The notes beneath the pieces are model-generated. The model worked only from the letters and a program-made list of their open reading frames with translations, had not been told where the DNA came from and ran no database searches. Positions 8,294 through 17,885 of a stretch of DNA of 64,000 nucleotides are shown in pieces. The DNA is from Acinetobacter sp. NIPH 2100 (GTDB lineage Bacteria > Pseudomonadota > Gammaproteobacteria > Pseudomonadales > Moraxellaceae). The stretch is taken from assembly GCF_000369805.1 (NCBI RefSeq), contig NZ_KB850224.1, forward strand, positions 1,473,924 to 1,537,923, in the 5' to 3' direction. The translations under genes and the position numbers were made by a program. Numbering within the stretch: position 1 is the stretch's first letter; each line of letters opens with the position of its first letter.

Positions 8294-8944
8294 TTAGGAA
8301 ATGGTTGAGGTTGCCAATCTTAAACCAAAACCAAAAAACAGGATGCCAACCAAACAAATGCCAGTTGCTGCCAGCTTATAATTATGCTTAAAAAATCCTG
8401 CCAATTTGATCCCTGAAAAAATCAAGGCAGTTAAATAGCTGAAACTGATGATTTGCAGAATAATTGCCAGAATTAAAAAGCTTAATGCGGGATAGGCATA
8501 ACTTGGTTCAACAAACTGAACGAAGAAAGAGAGGAAAAACAAGATTGCTTTAGGATTCAGTAAGCTAATACTGAGTGCAGTACGATAGGGATGGATCTGG
8601 TCGAGTTTAGGTAAATCAGCAAGTTCAGCATTATGCGGTGGATTTTTCCAAGTCTGATAAGAACCCTGTAATAGCTTAAAACCCAAGTAAGCGAGATAAC
8701 ATGCACCCGTTATTTTTAGAATAATAAACAGAATGGGAAATGCTTTGAGTAAAGACGCTGCACCCAATACGGTACAGAGAATTAAAATAAAGTCGCCTGT
8801 AAATACCCCACAAGCGGCAGCATAACCTGTACGGATCCCATAGCGAGAAGCCACTGACATCACATATAAAGAGTTCGGGCCGGGGAGTAACACAATTAAG
8901 ATTGTACCAATAATATAAGTGGTTAAATCTGTTATGCCGAACAC
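8294..8944 (-). CDS. leuE: LysE/RhtB-family amino-acid exporter, LeuE-like
   Basis: 216 residues, the normal size for this family, with six predicted membrane helices. The N-terminal motif IVLLPGPNSLYVM and AACGVFTGD, followed by SLLNPKAILFFLSFFVQFV, are the conserved LysE/RhtB blocks, and the alignment by eye to E. coli LeuE is good along the whole length. LeuE exports leucine and some analogues; specificity here is inferred. A terminator separates it from transaldolase upstream. Confidence 0.85.
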   Translation of the reverse strand: MFGITDLTTYIIGTILIVLLPGPNSLYVMSVASRYGIRTGYAAACGVFTGDFILILCTVLGAASLLKAFPILFIILKITGACYLAYLGFKLLQGSYQTWKNPPHNAELADLPKLDQIHPYRTALSISLLNPKAILFFLSFFVQFVEPSYAYPALSFLILAIILQIISFSYLTALIFSGIKLAGFFKHNYKLAATGICLVGILFFGFGLRLATSTIS

Positions 8945-8957
8945 GATGAACTCATTA

Positions 8958-8996
8958 AAAAACCGATTTTCGCTAATATAACAAAAATCGGTTTTT
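8958..8996 (-). terminator. Terminator after transaldolase gene
   Basis: On the minus strand AAAAACCGATTTT pairs with AAAATCGGTTTTT around a 13-base loop, ending in a T run. It lies between the tal stop and the leuE-like start. Confidence 0.75.
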
Positions 8997-9016
8997 ATAG
9001 GTGAAAAATCGACTAA

Positions 9017-10006
9017 TTATGGTTTGATTTCAGCATCAATACCAAAAGATTGACGCAGCAATAAACTGAGCTGATCTCGGGCCTTGATAAACCCATCAAT
9101 GCCGCCTTGCAGCAATTGAAATGCCATCAAGTCTTGTTCAAGTTCGGCTTTAAAGCTGTCTTTGTTTTGTGCTGGGCGTTCAATTTTTTCTGCTTGTTGA
9201 GCAAATTCAGCACTGAGTTGAGGCTCAACAACCTGTTGGTCTTGTTGCAACTGAGCCAATAGATTTGGTGCAATGGTGAGTAAGTCACAACCTGCGAGAC
9301 CAAGGACTTGTGCAGTACTACGGAAACTCGCTCCCATCACTTGAGTTGGAATACCATGCTGTTTGTAATAGTTATAAATCTTCTTCACAGAAAGCACACC
9401 CGGATCTTGAGCAATCGGGTATTGTTCTACACCTTCAGCTTTTTTATACCAATCCAAAATACGCCCAACAAAAGGAGAGATCAGGGTCACTTTCGCATCT
9501 GCACAGGCTTGCGCTTGATGTAAACCAAACAATAATGTGAGGTTACAAGGAATTCCTTCAGCCTCTAAGACCTTGGCTGCTTGGATCCCTTCCCAAGTCG
9601 ACGCGATTTTGATCAGAATACGTGATTGTTCAATACCATAACCTTGGTAAAGTTTTGATAATTCACGGGCTTTGGCAATCGTCGCGTCAGTATCATAAGA
9701 AAGTGAAGCATCAACCTCTGTTGAAACACGACCTTCAATCAGTTTTAAAATTTCGACGCCGAATTTTACAGTTAAAATATCAATGGTGCGTTCGATTAAT
9801 TCATCACTTTGATAGCCTTCCTGCTTTGCTTGCGTATATGCATCTTCAATCAGTTCTTTGCTTTCTGGTTGTTCAGCGGCAGCAGTAATCAGTGATGGAT
9901 TGGTTGTTGCATCTAAGGGGCGAAATTTTTCGATCGCCTCTAGATCACTACTATCGGCAACAACGGTGGTCAAATTTTTTAATTGGTCTAATGCGGTCTG
10001 AGTCAT
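9017..10006 (-). CDS. tal: Transaldolase (TalB type)
   Basis: 329 residues, close to E. coli TalB (317). It transfers a dihydroxyacetone unit between sedoheptulose 7-phosphate and glyceraldehyde 3-phosphate in the non-oxidative pentose phosphate pathway. The Schiff-base lysine is in RILIKIASTWEGI, and the N-terminal DATTNPSLI motif and QVMGASFRS motif are intact. It is a single-gene unit with a terminator directly after it. The call is firm. Confidence 0.96.
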   Translation of the reverse strand: MTQTALDQLKNLTTVVADSSDLEAIEKFRPLDATTNPSLITAAAEQPESKELIEDAYTQAKQEGYQSDELIERTIDILTVKFGVEILKLIEGRVSTEVDASLSYDTDATIAKARELSKLYQGYGIEQSRILIKIASTWEGIQAAKVLEAEGIPCNLTLLFGLHQAQACADAKVTLISPFVGRILDWYKKAEGVEQYPIAQDPGVLSVKKIYNYYKQHGIPTQVMGASFRSTAQVLGLAGCDLLTIAPNLLAQLQQDQQVVEPQLSAEFAQQAEKIERPAQNKDSFKAELEQDLMAFQLLQGGIDGFIKARDQLSLLLRQSFGIDAEIKP

Positions 10007-10120
10007 TGATATAGCGTTCTTACTTAAACATATTATTGGTAATTTCTTTTATAACACAATCTAGCCGAAAGCAAAGCATCGCTTTTGTTGGCAGCGTTAT
10101 TCCTTAAAGTTATCTATATA

Positions 10121-11011
10121 TTACTTGGCGTGTTGGCGCTGTTTACGAATATGATCAATCAAGAATCTCGCTGCGGCGCCTAATTCACTTTCACGGCTCC
10201 ACACCAGATCTACGTAGTATTCAAATTTGGGGGTGAAATCGTAAAGCTCTAAAATTTTCAATTTTTTCTTTAGCTCAGGATTTTCATTAAACATCTCTAA
10301 AGGAAGCACCCCCCAACCTAAGTTACGTACAATCATCATACTGGCAGAATGATGATTATCTGTTCGCCAATAGTCTTTGGAATAGAGCAACTCTGGTTTG
10401 ATGGTGTTATCACGGCTGGCGACAACAATTTGACGAGTTTGCACCATTTGCTCAAATGACACTTGATCCAGTTCTGCTAAAGGATGGTTTTTAGCAATCA
10501 CGGGAACCAACGCTTCTCGCTTTAACTCCACAAATTGTTCACGGCTATCCAATTGTTCTCGCTCAAACATCAGTGCGAGTTGCGCCGATTGATCAAGCAG
10601 CATCTGTAAGGCGTCTTCTTGCGGTGCAGAGAAGATGTTGATCGCCAGACTTGGAAAGTGTTGCCCAAGTAGGGTGATGTAATCAGTCCAGTTGGTATGC
10701 AATAGTTCAGAAACCACCACAATATTCAGAGTGGATTCCAGTCCAGTGCTTAAGGCATGGGCATGTTGCTTCCATTGATTCATTTCAATCAACAGTTGCT
10801 GGGTTTTCTCATACAGCACCATAGCCTCTGCTGTCGGAACGGGTTCACGTCCAACACGTTCAAATAAGTTGAGATTGAGGTCAATTTCTAAATTGGCAAT
10901 TGACATGCTGACCGCAGAAGGTACTTTGCCTAATTTGCGTGCTGCAGCTGAAAAAGAGCCTGTTTCAATCACGGTTTGAAACATGAGTAATTGTTCTTGA
11001 TTAATATTCAT
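10121..11011 (-). CDS. aceR: LysR-type regulator AceR
   Basis: 296 residues. An N-terminal winged helix-turn-helix (about residues 1-60, SFSAAARKLGKVPSAVSMSIANLE) is followed by a periplasmic-binding-like effector domain. It is divergent from aceI with an 88-base gap, the same arrangement described in A. baumannii, where AceR activates aceI in response to chlorhexidine or polyamine-type substrates. Identification rests on this arrangement and on the clear identity of the neighbour. LysR proteins usually repress their own gene from the same intergenic site. Confidence 0.85.
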   Translation of the reverse strand: MNINQEQLLMFQTVIETGSFSAAARKLGKVPSAVSMSIANLEIDLNLNLFERVGREPVPTAEAMVLYEKTQQLLIEMNQWKQHAHALSTGLESTLNIVVVSELLHTNWTDYITLLGQHFPSLAINIFSAPQEDALQMLLDQSAQLALMFEREQLDSREQFVELKREALVPVIAKNHPLAELDQVSFEQMVQTRQIVVASRDNTIKPELLYSKDYWRTDNHHSASMMIVRNLGWGVLPLEMFNENPELKKKLKILELYDFTPKFEYYVDLVWSRESELGAAARFLIDHIRKQRQHAK

Positions 11012-11037
11012 CTGTCAAAAAAACTGAAAGAACCTGA

Positions 11038-11067
11038 TTGGATTGATCAATATTATAAAAATAAAAT
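11038..11067 (+). promoter_or_regulatory. Probable aceI promoter with small palindrome
   Basis: TTGGAT (11038-11043) and TAAAAT (11062-11067) are 18 bases apart. The 10-base palindrome ATTGATCAAT (11042-11051) overlaps the -35 end and is a candidate AceR contact; T-rich LysR sites are too loose to assign by eye. Confidence 0.4.
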
Positions 11068-11099
11068 AGCGACTATCCAAACAACAGAGTGTTATAGAA

Positions 11100-11528
11100 A
11101 TGTTGATTTCCAAAAGAAGACTCGTTCATGCAATTAGCTATGAAGTGATTTTATTGGTCATCATCGCGATTGCGTTAAGTTTTATTTTTAGTATGCCACT
11201 TGAAGTAACAGGTATCCTCGGTACGATCATGGCTGTTATTTCCGTATTCTGGAATATGATCTTTAACCATTACTTTGAGAAAATTGAGCATAAATACCAG
11301 TGGGAAAGAACGATCCCAGTACGTATCCTACATGCGATTGGATTTGAAGGCGGCCTGATGCTCGCGACAATCCCTATTATTGCGTATTTAATGAACATGA
11401 GCTTTATTGAAGCTTTGATTCTAGATTTTGGTTTGACGATGTGTATTTTGATTTATACATTTATCTTCCAATGGTGTTATGACATTGTGGAAGGGCGTTT
11501 CTTTCCAAATGCAAAACTCGCATCTTAA
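11100..11528 (+). CDS. aceI: PACE-family multidrug efflux protein AceI
   Basis: 142 residues with four membrane helices made of two tandem bacterial transmembrane pair domains. It opens MLISKRRLVHAISYEVILL, placing glutamate at position 15, the membrane-embedded acid needed for proton-coupled transport in AceI. The second repeat has the matching RILHAIGFEGGLML motif. AceI exports chlorhexidine and short diamines such as cadaverine and putrescine in A. baumannii. It differs at many positions from the A. baumannii protein as I remember it, consistent with another Acinetobacter species. It is transcribed divergently from aceR and ends at a terminator. Confidence 0.93.
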   Translation: MLISKRRLVHAISYEVILLVIIAIALSFIFSMPLEVTGILGTIMAVISVFWNMIFNHYFEKIEHKYQWERTIPVRILHAIGFEGGLMLATIPIIAYLMNMSFIEALILDFGLTMCILIYTFIFQWCYDIVEGRFFPNAKLAS

Positions 11529-11541
11529 TCGTCAGATCATC

Positions 11542-11578
11542 AAAAGCATTCTTCGGAATTTTCGGAGGATGCTTTTTT
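11542..11578 (+). terminator. Terminator after aceI
   Basis: Arms AAAAGCAT and ATGCTTTT, extended inward by several further pairs including GU pairs, are followed by a T run. Confidence 0.8.
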
Positions 11579-11719
11579 ATTTTCATCAAATTAGGGTGAT
11601 TTGATTACAGTATTGATAAAGTCAGAAGCATAAAGTTTATTTAATATCATAAGAGAAGGTTTTAGAAAAATAGTAAAAAGATAAAGATTTCATCACGCTA
11701 GATCGTAGGAGAATAAAAA

Positions 11720-12115
11720 ATGCCGAGTGTGCTTATCGAAGTCAGGCAACAATATACAATAGACGTAGAACTTGGAATTATGGAGGCAGTCCATTCGGCA
11801 CTTAGAAGTGCGTTTAAAATCATGCCCAGTGATCGAAATGTGCGTTTAGTCGTGCATGAGCCGCATCGTTTTCAGTGTCCACCAGAAAAGACTCAACCTG
11901 AATGCTATACATTAATTAGCATTGATGCTTTTCTTGGGCGATCTTTAGATGCAAAACGGCAGCTTTATAAACAGATCGTTAGCAACCTTGAACCGATTGG
12001 TATTCCTAAAGACCACGTCAAAATAATGTTAAGAGAATTACCCTCAGAGAATTTTGGTATTCGTGGTGGGCAGGCAGCCTGTGATGTCAATGTCGGCTTT
12101 AAAATTGACGTATAA
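11720..12115 (+). CDS. Tautomerase superfamily protein
   Basis: 131 residues. After removal of Met the protein begins with proline (MPSVLIEV), the catalytic base of the tautomerase superfamily. Its length of about 130 suggests a fused double beta-alpha-beta subunit like the malonate semialdehyde decarboxylase and cis-CaaD branches, not the 62-residue 4-oxalocrotonate tautomerases. A basic pair (KHDVH-like position: RNVRLVVHEPHRF) may contact an acidic substrate. A GTAGGAG ribosome binding site precedes the ATG. The substrate is unknown; it is a single-gene unit with its own terminator. Confidence 0.8.
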   Translation: MPSVLIEVRQQYTIDVELGIMEAVHSALRSAFKIMPSDRNVRLVVHEPHRFQCPPEKTQPECYTLISIDAFLGRSLDAKRQLYKQIVSNLEPIGIPKDHVKIMLRELPSENFGIRGGQAACDVNVGFKIDV

Positions 12116-12129
12116 AATAAGGTCGCTGA

Positions 12130-12156
12130 AAAGAAAGCTCTAACCGAGCTTTCTTT
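12130..12156 (+). terminator. Terminator after tautomerase gene
   Basis: AAAGAAAGCTC pairs with GAGCTTTCTTT around the loop TAACC, followed by a short T run. Confidence 0.8.
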
Positions 12157-12271
12157 ATTTTGAAATAAAGAAATAGCCTAAGTAAATTAAAATGCATTTA
12201 ATTCAACAGCGAATTTCTTCTTTAACTAAAAAACATCATGCTAAAATAGGGGACTTATCTTTTTAGATTGC

Positions 12272-15200
12272 ATGATTTTCTCTATGTTTCAACAAGAAAT
12301 CTCTCAATTAAACCTACAACAATTTAAAGCGGGTGAAAAACGCTGGATCGGTTCCTTACTTGGATCATCTGCGGCACTATTATTCAAAGAAATTGCGACC
12401 CAAAGCACCAATCTATACGTCATTATTGCAAGAAATAATCAACATCTAGCACAGCTTGAAAGCGAACTTGAATTTTACGGAATCAAACCCGTCATTTTCC
12501 CTGATTGGGAAATCTTGCCTTATGACCGTTTATCTCCGCATCAAGATATCGTCTCAGAACGTTTGGCAATCTTATCAAATATGCCACAAAAGGGTATTTT
12601 GCTGGTTTCTGCCAGTACCTTGGCGCAACGTGTTGCACCCTATTCATGGGTAGTAGGTGAACACTTTGATATTAAAGTTGGTCAAAAACTTGATTTAGAA
12701 GTACAGAAAAAGCAATTGGTACAAGCTGGTTATCGCTTAGTAGACACAGTTTATGATCATGGTGAATTTGCTGTACGCGGTAGCATCATGGATATTTATG
12801 CATCGGGGCAAGATCAACCGATTCGCATTGATTTGTTTGATGATGAAATTGAAAGTTTAAAGTTCTTTGATCCAGAGACGCAAAGAACCACAGAATCATT
12901 AAAAAACTTTACCGTGTTACCTGCAAAAGAGTTTCCACTAAAAGAAGGGCGTTCGACTTTTAGAGATCGTTATGCAGAAAGCTTCCCAACTGCAAACCCT
13001 AAGAAAAATCCAATTTATCAAGATGTGTTAGACGGGATTGCGACGCCTGGTTTGGAATTCTATTTACCTTTATTCTTTGAAAAGAAGGTGATGGAAGCAC
13101 AAAGTATGCTTACTACATACTTACCTAATAATTGCGTTGTCATTACAAATAATGAAATTGAAAATGATTTAATCAACTTCTGGAAAGAAGTTGTACGACG
13201 TTATGAAGACCGTCGTCATAACATTGACCAACCGATTTTGCCACCAGAAGAATTATTTTTAATGCCGAATCATGTGTTGCAGGCATTGAATCAATTTCCT
13301 CGAATTTTAGCTTCTGCAGAAGCTTATGACGATAAAGCAGGTGTACTTAATATTGTCGCGGAACAGCCACCGAAACTGGCGGTTGATCCTAAAAAAGAGC
13401 AACCTTTTGCAGCGGTGAAACATTATATCGACCAAGTTAAACATCCTGTTTTATTGGTGGCTGAAAGCGCGGGGCGTCGTGAAACTCTGAAAGATGCTTT
13501 GCGTTCCATCTTGGGTGATATCCAAAATGTAGAAAGTTTTGCTCAATTCCAAAAAGCACAACTACACATTGCGATTACCAGTGCACCTTTAGATCGCGGT
13601 TTATTACTCACCAATCAATTGTCGGTGATTTCAGAAAATCAGCTTTATGAACATCGCGTGGTGCAACGCCGCCGTAAACGTCAGCAAGAAGTTTCCGAAG
13701 AGTTCTTGATTCGTAGCTTAACTGAGCTGAGCATTGGCGCACCTGTGGTCCATATCGATCATGGTGTTGGGCGTTACGCAGGTTTAATTACTTTAGAAAT
13801 TGATCATCAAGATCATGAGTTTTTACAGCTGGATTATGCGGATGCTGCAAAAGTTTATGTACCAGTAACCAATTTGCATCTGATCAGCCGTTATAGTGGC
13901 GGTGATCCAGACTTAGCACCGCTGCATAAATTGGGTACAGATACGTGGAGCAAGGCGAAACGTAAGGCTTTAGAGCAAATCCATGATGTGGCAGCGGAAT
14001 TACTGCATATTCAAGCACGTCGCCAATCTAAACCTGGTTTTGCCTTTGAACTGGATCATACTGGATATATGCAATTTGCCAGTGGCTTTGCTTATGAGGA
14101 AACTCTCGATCAGGCCAATGCGATTGATGCGACCTTGCATGATATGCAGCTTGCCAAGCCGATGGATCGGCTGGTGTGTGGTGATGTCGGCTTTGGTAAA
14201 ACTGAAGTGGCAATGCGTGCCGCATATGTGGCAGTGCAGAATAATAAGCAAGTTGCAGTATTGGTTCCAACCACGCTTTTGGCACAGCAGCACTATGAGT
14301 CGTTTAAAGACCGTTTTGCTGATACCGCGGTACGTATCGAAGTGTTATCGCGTTTTGGCAGCAATAAAACCCATCTGAAAATTATTGAAGATCTGGCTGA
14401 AGGTAAAGTCGATATTGTGGTGGGCACACATAAAATCTTGCAAGAGAACATACAATTTAAAAATCTTGGTTTGATGATCGTTGATGAAGAACATCGCTTT
14501 GGTGTTCGTGATAAAGAACGGATCAAGGCTTTGCGTGCCGATGTCGATATGTTGACTTTAACTGCGACACCAATTCCACGGACCTTAAATATGGCATTCT
14601 CTGGTATGCGTGATTTATCAATCATCGCAACGCCGCCAGCACGTCGTTTAGCCGTAAAAACCTTTGTACAAGAACATACCGATGATTCAGTCAAAGAAGC
14701 CATTCTACGTGAGTTATTACGTGGTGGTCAGGTCTACCTCTTACACAATGAAGTCGATACCATCGAACGTGCTGCTGAAACAATCCGCAACTTAGTGCCA
14801 GAAGCACGTGTTGCGGTTGCGCATGGGCAAATGCGTGAACGTGAACTGGAACAGGTGATGCAGCAGTTCTATCACAAAGAATATAATGTATTGGTCTGTT
14901 CAACCATCATCGAAACAGGGATTGATGTACCCAATGCCAATACCATCATCATTGAACGTGCTGACAAGTTGGGACTTGCACAGCTGCATCAATTACGTGG
15001 TCGTGTTGGACGTTCGCATCATCAAGCGTATGCCTATTTGCTGGTTCCATCGCTAAAACATCTCAAAGGTGATGCTGAAAAACGCCTAGATGCCATTCAA
15101 CGAGCCTCAACGCTAGGTGCTGGTTTTATGCTGGCGACCGAAGATTTGGAGATTCGTGGTGCAGGTGAGTTGTTGGGTGAACAACAAAGTGGTTCAATGC

Positions 15201-15745
15201 AAGCGATTGGTTATAGCCTGTATATGGAAATGCTTGAGAAAGCAACTAAAGCTATTCAGAAAGGCAAGACACCGAACTTTGATGCGCCTTTATCATTGAC
15301 TGCCGAAATTAATTTGCACATGCCAGCCTTGATTCCGGATGATTATCTTGGTGATGTGCATCAACGCTTGTTGTTCTATAAACGCATCAGTGGTACCGAT
15401 ACCCAAGAAAAACTGGATAATATCCGTATGGAGTTGATCGACCGTTTTGGTATTCCTCCACAACCTGTGAAGCAATTGTTTAGTGTCCATCAGCTTCGCT
15501 TACGAGCAGAGCAACTTGGAATCACCAAAATTGATATCAACAGTAATGGTGGCTATATCGAGTTTGCGCCAGATACACCCGTACAAGCGTTGAGTATTAT
15601 CCAACTGATGCAGAAGAATCCAACCTATTATCGAATGGAAGGTGGGCAACGTCTCAAAGTCATGGTGCAGTTGGCTGAATATGACAAGCGAATACAGTTC
15701 ATTGTTGATCTTTTGAATAAGCTTTTGAGTGAGCTCGATCGATAG
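12272..15745 (+). CDS. mfd: Transcription-repair coupling factor Mfd
   Basis: 1157 residues, the normal Mfd length. It removes RNA polymerase stalled at DNA lesions and recruits UvrA. The N-terminal third carries the UvrB-like region (DWEILPYDRLSPHQDIVSERL, DHGEFAVRGSIMDIY). The RNA polymerase interaction domain follows near residues 485-555 (IDHGVGRYAGL, LQLDYADAAKVYVPV). The translocase has Walker A GDVGFGKTE near residue 637, DEEH box, TATPIPRTL, and ETGIDVPNANTIII with the QLRGRVGR motif VI. The C-terminal TRCF domain is present. A second in-frame ATG lies four codons downstream, and neither start has a clear ribosome binding site. Confidence 0.97.
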   Translation: MIFSMFQQEISQLNLQQFKAGEKRWIGSLLGSSAALLFKEIATQSTNLYVIIARNNQHLAQLESELEFYGIKPVIFPDWEILPYDRLSPHQDIVSERLAILSNMPQKGILLVSASTLAQRVAPYSWVVGEHFDIKVGQKLDLEVQKKQLVQAGYRLVDTVYDHGEFAVRGSIMDIYASGQDQPIRIDLFDDEIESLKFFDPETQRTTESLKNFTVLPAKEFPLKEGRSTFRDRYAESFPTANPKKNPIYQDVLDGIATPGLEFYLPLFFEKKVMEAQSMLTTYLPNNCVVITNNEIENDLINFWKEVVRRYEDRRHNIDQPILPPEELFLMPNHVLQALNQFPRILASAEAYDDKAGVLNIVAEQPPKLAVDPKKEQPFAAVKHYIDQVKHPVLLVAESAGRRETLKDALRSILGDIQNVESFAQFQKAQLHIAITSAPLDRGLLLTNQLSVISENQLYEHRVVQRRRKRQQEVSEEFLIRSLTELSIGAPVVHIDHGVGRYAGLITLEIDHQDHEFLQLDYADAAKVYVPVTNLHLISRYSGGDPDLAPLHKLGTDTWSKAKRKALEQIHDVAAELLHIQARRQSKPGFAFELDHTGYMQFASGFAYEETLDQANAIDATLHDMQLAKPMDRLVCGDVGFGKTEVAMRAAYVAVQNNKQVAVLVPTTLLAQQHYESFKDRFADTAVRIEVLSRFGSNKTHLKIIEDLAEGKVDIVVGTHKILQENIQFKNLGLMIVDEEHRFGVRDKERIKALRADVDMLTLTATPIPRTLNMAFSGMRDLSIIATPPARRLAVKTFVQEHTDDSVKEAILRELLRGGQVYLLHNEVDTIERAAETIRNLVPEARVAVAHGQMRERELEQVMQQFYHKEYNVLVCSTIIETGIDVPNANTIIIERADKLGLAQLHQLRGRVGRSHHQAYAYLLVPSLKHLKGDAEKRLDAIQRASTLGAGFMLATEDLEIRGAGELLGEQQSGSMQAIGYSLYMEMLEKATKAIQKGKTPNFDAPLSLTAEINLHMPALIPDDYLGDVHQRLLFYKRISGTDTQEKLDNIRMELIDRFGIPPQPVKQLFSVHQLRLRAEQLGITKIDINSNGGYIEFAPDTPVQALSIIQLMQKNPTYYRMEGGQRLKVMVQLAEYDKRIQFIVDLLNKLLSELDR

Positions 15746-15790
15746 GCTGAACACCATAAAGTGATGGTTAATTGAGCAGGTTCTGTTTTT

Positions 15791-15829
15791 TGCATGACAT
15801 CTTGATGTTTTTGATCAGATGTTCATGCA
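15791..15829. repeat. Long inverted repeat between mfd and the HIT gene
   Basis: TGCATGACATCTTGAT and ATCAGATGTTCATGCA are nearly perfect reverse complements (one bulge on each side) around a 7-base loop. It has no following T run on plus, so it is not a standard terminator, though it could protect or process the mfd mRNA end. Confidence 0.6.
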
Positions 15830-15939
15830 ATAAATGAGGAAAATCATTGTTATTTGTAATCAAACGGGTTACTAATAATATTCACATCAAAACTGATGTG
15901 ATAGTATTGATCATCATTATTTTGCATCATTATAAAGAT

Positions 15940-16374
15940 ATGTTTAGTTTGCATCCACAACTTGCTCAAGATACATTTTTTGTAGGCGATTTCCCGCTTT
16001 CAACATGTCGTTTAATGAATGATATGCAATTTCCATGGCTAATCTTGGTGCCACGTGTACCAGGCGTAACAGAATTATATGAATTAAGCCAAGCAGACCA
16101 AGAACAGTTTTTACGTGAATCAAGCTGGTTATCAAGCCAACTGTCACGTGTATTCCGTGCAGACAAGATGAATGTCGCAGCTTTAGGAAACGTTGTTCCT
16201 CAGCTTCATTTTCATCATGTGGTCCGTTATCAAAACGATGTTGCATGGCCTAAGCCAGTGTGGGGAACACCAGCTGTGCCTTATAGCAATGAAGTACTAG
16301 CACACATGCGTCAAACGTTAATGCTTGCATTGCGTGGACAGGGCGATATGCCATTTGATTGGCGTATGGACTGA
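15940..16374 (+). CDS. HIT-family protein
   Basis: 144 residues from the chosen ATG. The histidine triad motif appears as QLHFHHVV, with the strand NVAALGNVVP before it and FPWLILVPRVPG earlier, all standard for HIT nucleotide hydrolases and transferases. The trailing W-P region (NDVAWPKPVWG) is typical of a proteobacterial HIT subgroup. I chose the ATG at 15940 because the protein then starts just before the conserved N-terminal strand; the frame remains open upstream but reads as a non-conserved hydrophobic stretch. The exact nucleotide substrate is unknown. Confidence 0.85.
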   Translation: MFSLHPQLAQDTFFVGDFPLSTCRLMNDMQFPWLILVPRVPGVTELYELSQADQEQFLRESSWLSSQLSRVFRADKMNVAALGNVVPQLHFHHVVRYQNDVAWPKPVWGTPAVPYSNEVLAHMRQTLMLALRGQGDMPFDWRMD

Positions 16375-16425
16375 TCCAGAAAATAGAATAAATACAGTAT
16401 TCTATAATAAAAAAAGGAGGATAGA

Positions 16426-17862
16426 GTGCCACTAGATAGGTTGATTGATAAAGAACCTAGACAGTTTGCTTATTTTCATCGTTTGATGGGATATTCGATT
16501 CTGTCACTAATTCTGGTAATTTATACATTTACCTCAACTAGTGCTAGCTATCAACTCTACCTTCTTCCTTTATTACTTATTTATTTTCTGCTTTGTCCTC
16601 GTTTAGAAAAATGGCTGCAATATAAATTTGATAAAAAAATAGAAAAAAATGTTCTTTTCGGCAATGAAGCAGTCATTATTGCGTTGGTTCTCGCTGCATT
16701 GCATCTCAGTTTAGTTCCCACCTTTACCATTCTATTTGGATTGCTTTATGTGGGGCTGAACAATAAGATTTCCTTGCCCGTCTCATGTTTAATCGGATTG
16801 ATTGGGGTCATTGTTTTCTATTTCAGTACCTTTGTGATTTTTGGCGCTGAAGAATACTTTGAACCGACCAATCCTGAATTAACAGTCGTGAGCCTGCTTG
16901 GTTTGATGATGTTTATCGTGATTGGTAACTATTACCAGCACCGTCGCTTGAATATTCTAGGCCAACAACGCCAGCATTATCATAATCAAATGACGCGTTA
17001 TATTGCTTTTGCGAATCAACTGAGCCGCTATGCGCCATTACAATTGTGGCAGTCCATCATGCGTGGTGAGGCTGAGGCAAAAATTGAATATAAACGTAAG
17101 AAATTAACGATTTTCTTTTCTGATATTCAAGGCTTCACCGAGCTTTCTGAAACCTTAATTCCAGACGATTTAGCCTTCCTGCTGAATGATTATTTGAGTC
17201 ATATGACTGAAATTGCAAAACAGTATGAAGCGACAGTCGACAAGTTTATGGGCGATGCGATTCTTATTTTCTTTGGTGACCCCAACTCGCAAGGCGTTGA
17301 ACAAGATGCAAAATCTTGTGTAGAAATGGCGATTGCGATGCGTCAACAAATGAAATTGTTACGTGAACGCTGGAAGAAAATGGGTTATCCAGCCTTACAT
17401 ATTCGTATGGGTATCAGTACGGGTTATTGTCACGTGGGTAATTACGGCGCTTCTCATCGTATGGCCTATACCATTGTTGGTCGTGATGTAAATTTGGCAG
17501 CACGTTTGCAGTCTGCTGCGGAAGTTGATGAAATTCTGATTGCAGATGATACTCATCAACTGATTAAAAACGAGTTTTTATGTGTACCGAAAGTGCCGAT
17601 CTATTTAAAAGGCATTCAAGGCCCAGTGAAAACCTGGCAGGTGATGGAGAAATTCACAGGCAAGAAATCAGATACACAAAAATGGTTTGATTTCGATTAT
17701 AAAGGCTTTCATTTGGTCTTAAATCTGGAAGAAGTACAAAACTATGAATATCCTGAATTGGTCGAAATTCTGGAAAACATGGTGCAGCGTATCAAGACCC
17801 AGCAAAAGATTACCAATGCGCAAGGCATTCCTAAACTGACTTTAGATGACGAAGTCAGATAA
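16426..17862 (+). CDS. Membrane class III adenylate/guanylate cyclase (CyaB-like)
   Basis: 478 residues. The first 180 residues hold about six hydrophobic helices resembling the MASE2 sensor of Pseudomonas CyaB. The cyclase homology domain follows from about residue 220: metal-binding aspartates in FFSDIQGFTE and DKFMGDAIL, then GISTGYCHVGNYG and GRDVNLAARLQ with the transition-state Asn and Arg. The Lys in VDKFMGD suits ATP as substrate, so cAMP is the likely product. The start is GTG with a consensus AGGAGG five bases upstream. A cAMP role in virulence-type regulation through a Vfr-like protein is known in relatives, but no such gene is in the window. Confidence 0.88.
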   Translation: MPLDRLIDKEPRQFAYFHRLMGYSILSLILVIYTFTSTSASYQLYLLPLLLIYFLLCPRLEKWLQYKFDKKIEKNVLFGNEAVIIALVLAALHLSLVPTFTILFGLLYVGLNNKISLPVSCLIGLIGVIVFYFSTFVIFGAEEYFEPTNPELTVVSLLGLMMFIVIGNYYQHRRLNILGQQRQHYHNQMTRYIAFANQLSRYAPLQLWQSIMRGEAEAKIEYKRKKLTIFFSDIQGFTELSETLIPDDLAFLLNDYLSHMTEIAKQYEATVDKFMGDAILIFFGDPNSQGVEQDAKSCVEMAIAMRQQMKLLRERWKKMGYPALHIRMGISTGYCHVGNYGASHRMAYTIVGRDVNLAARLQSAAEVDEILIADDTHQLIKNEFLCVPKVPIYLKGIQGPVKTWQVMEKFTGKKSDTQKWFDFDYKGFHLVLNLEEVQNYEYPELVEILENMVQRIKTQQKITNAQGIPKLTLDDEVR

Positions 17863-17885
17863 TAATAAGCATCATATCTAATTCG

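Noticed and set aside
14000..14903. Open frames antisense to mfd and in its other frames
   Set aside because: They lie within a fully conserved gene, have no ribosome sites and read as low-quality protein; they are shadows.
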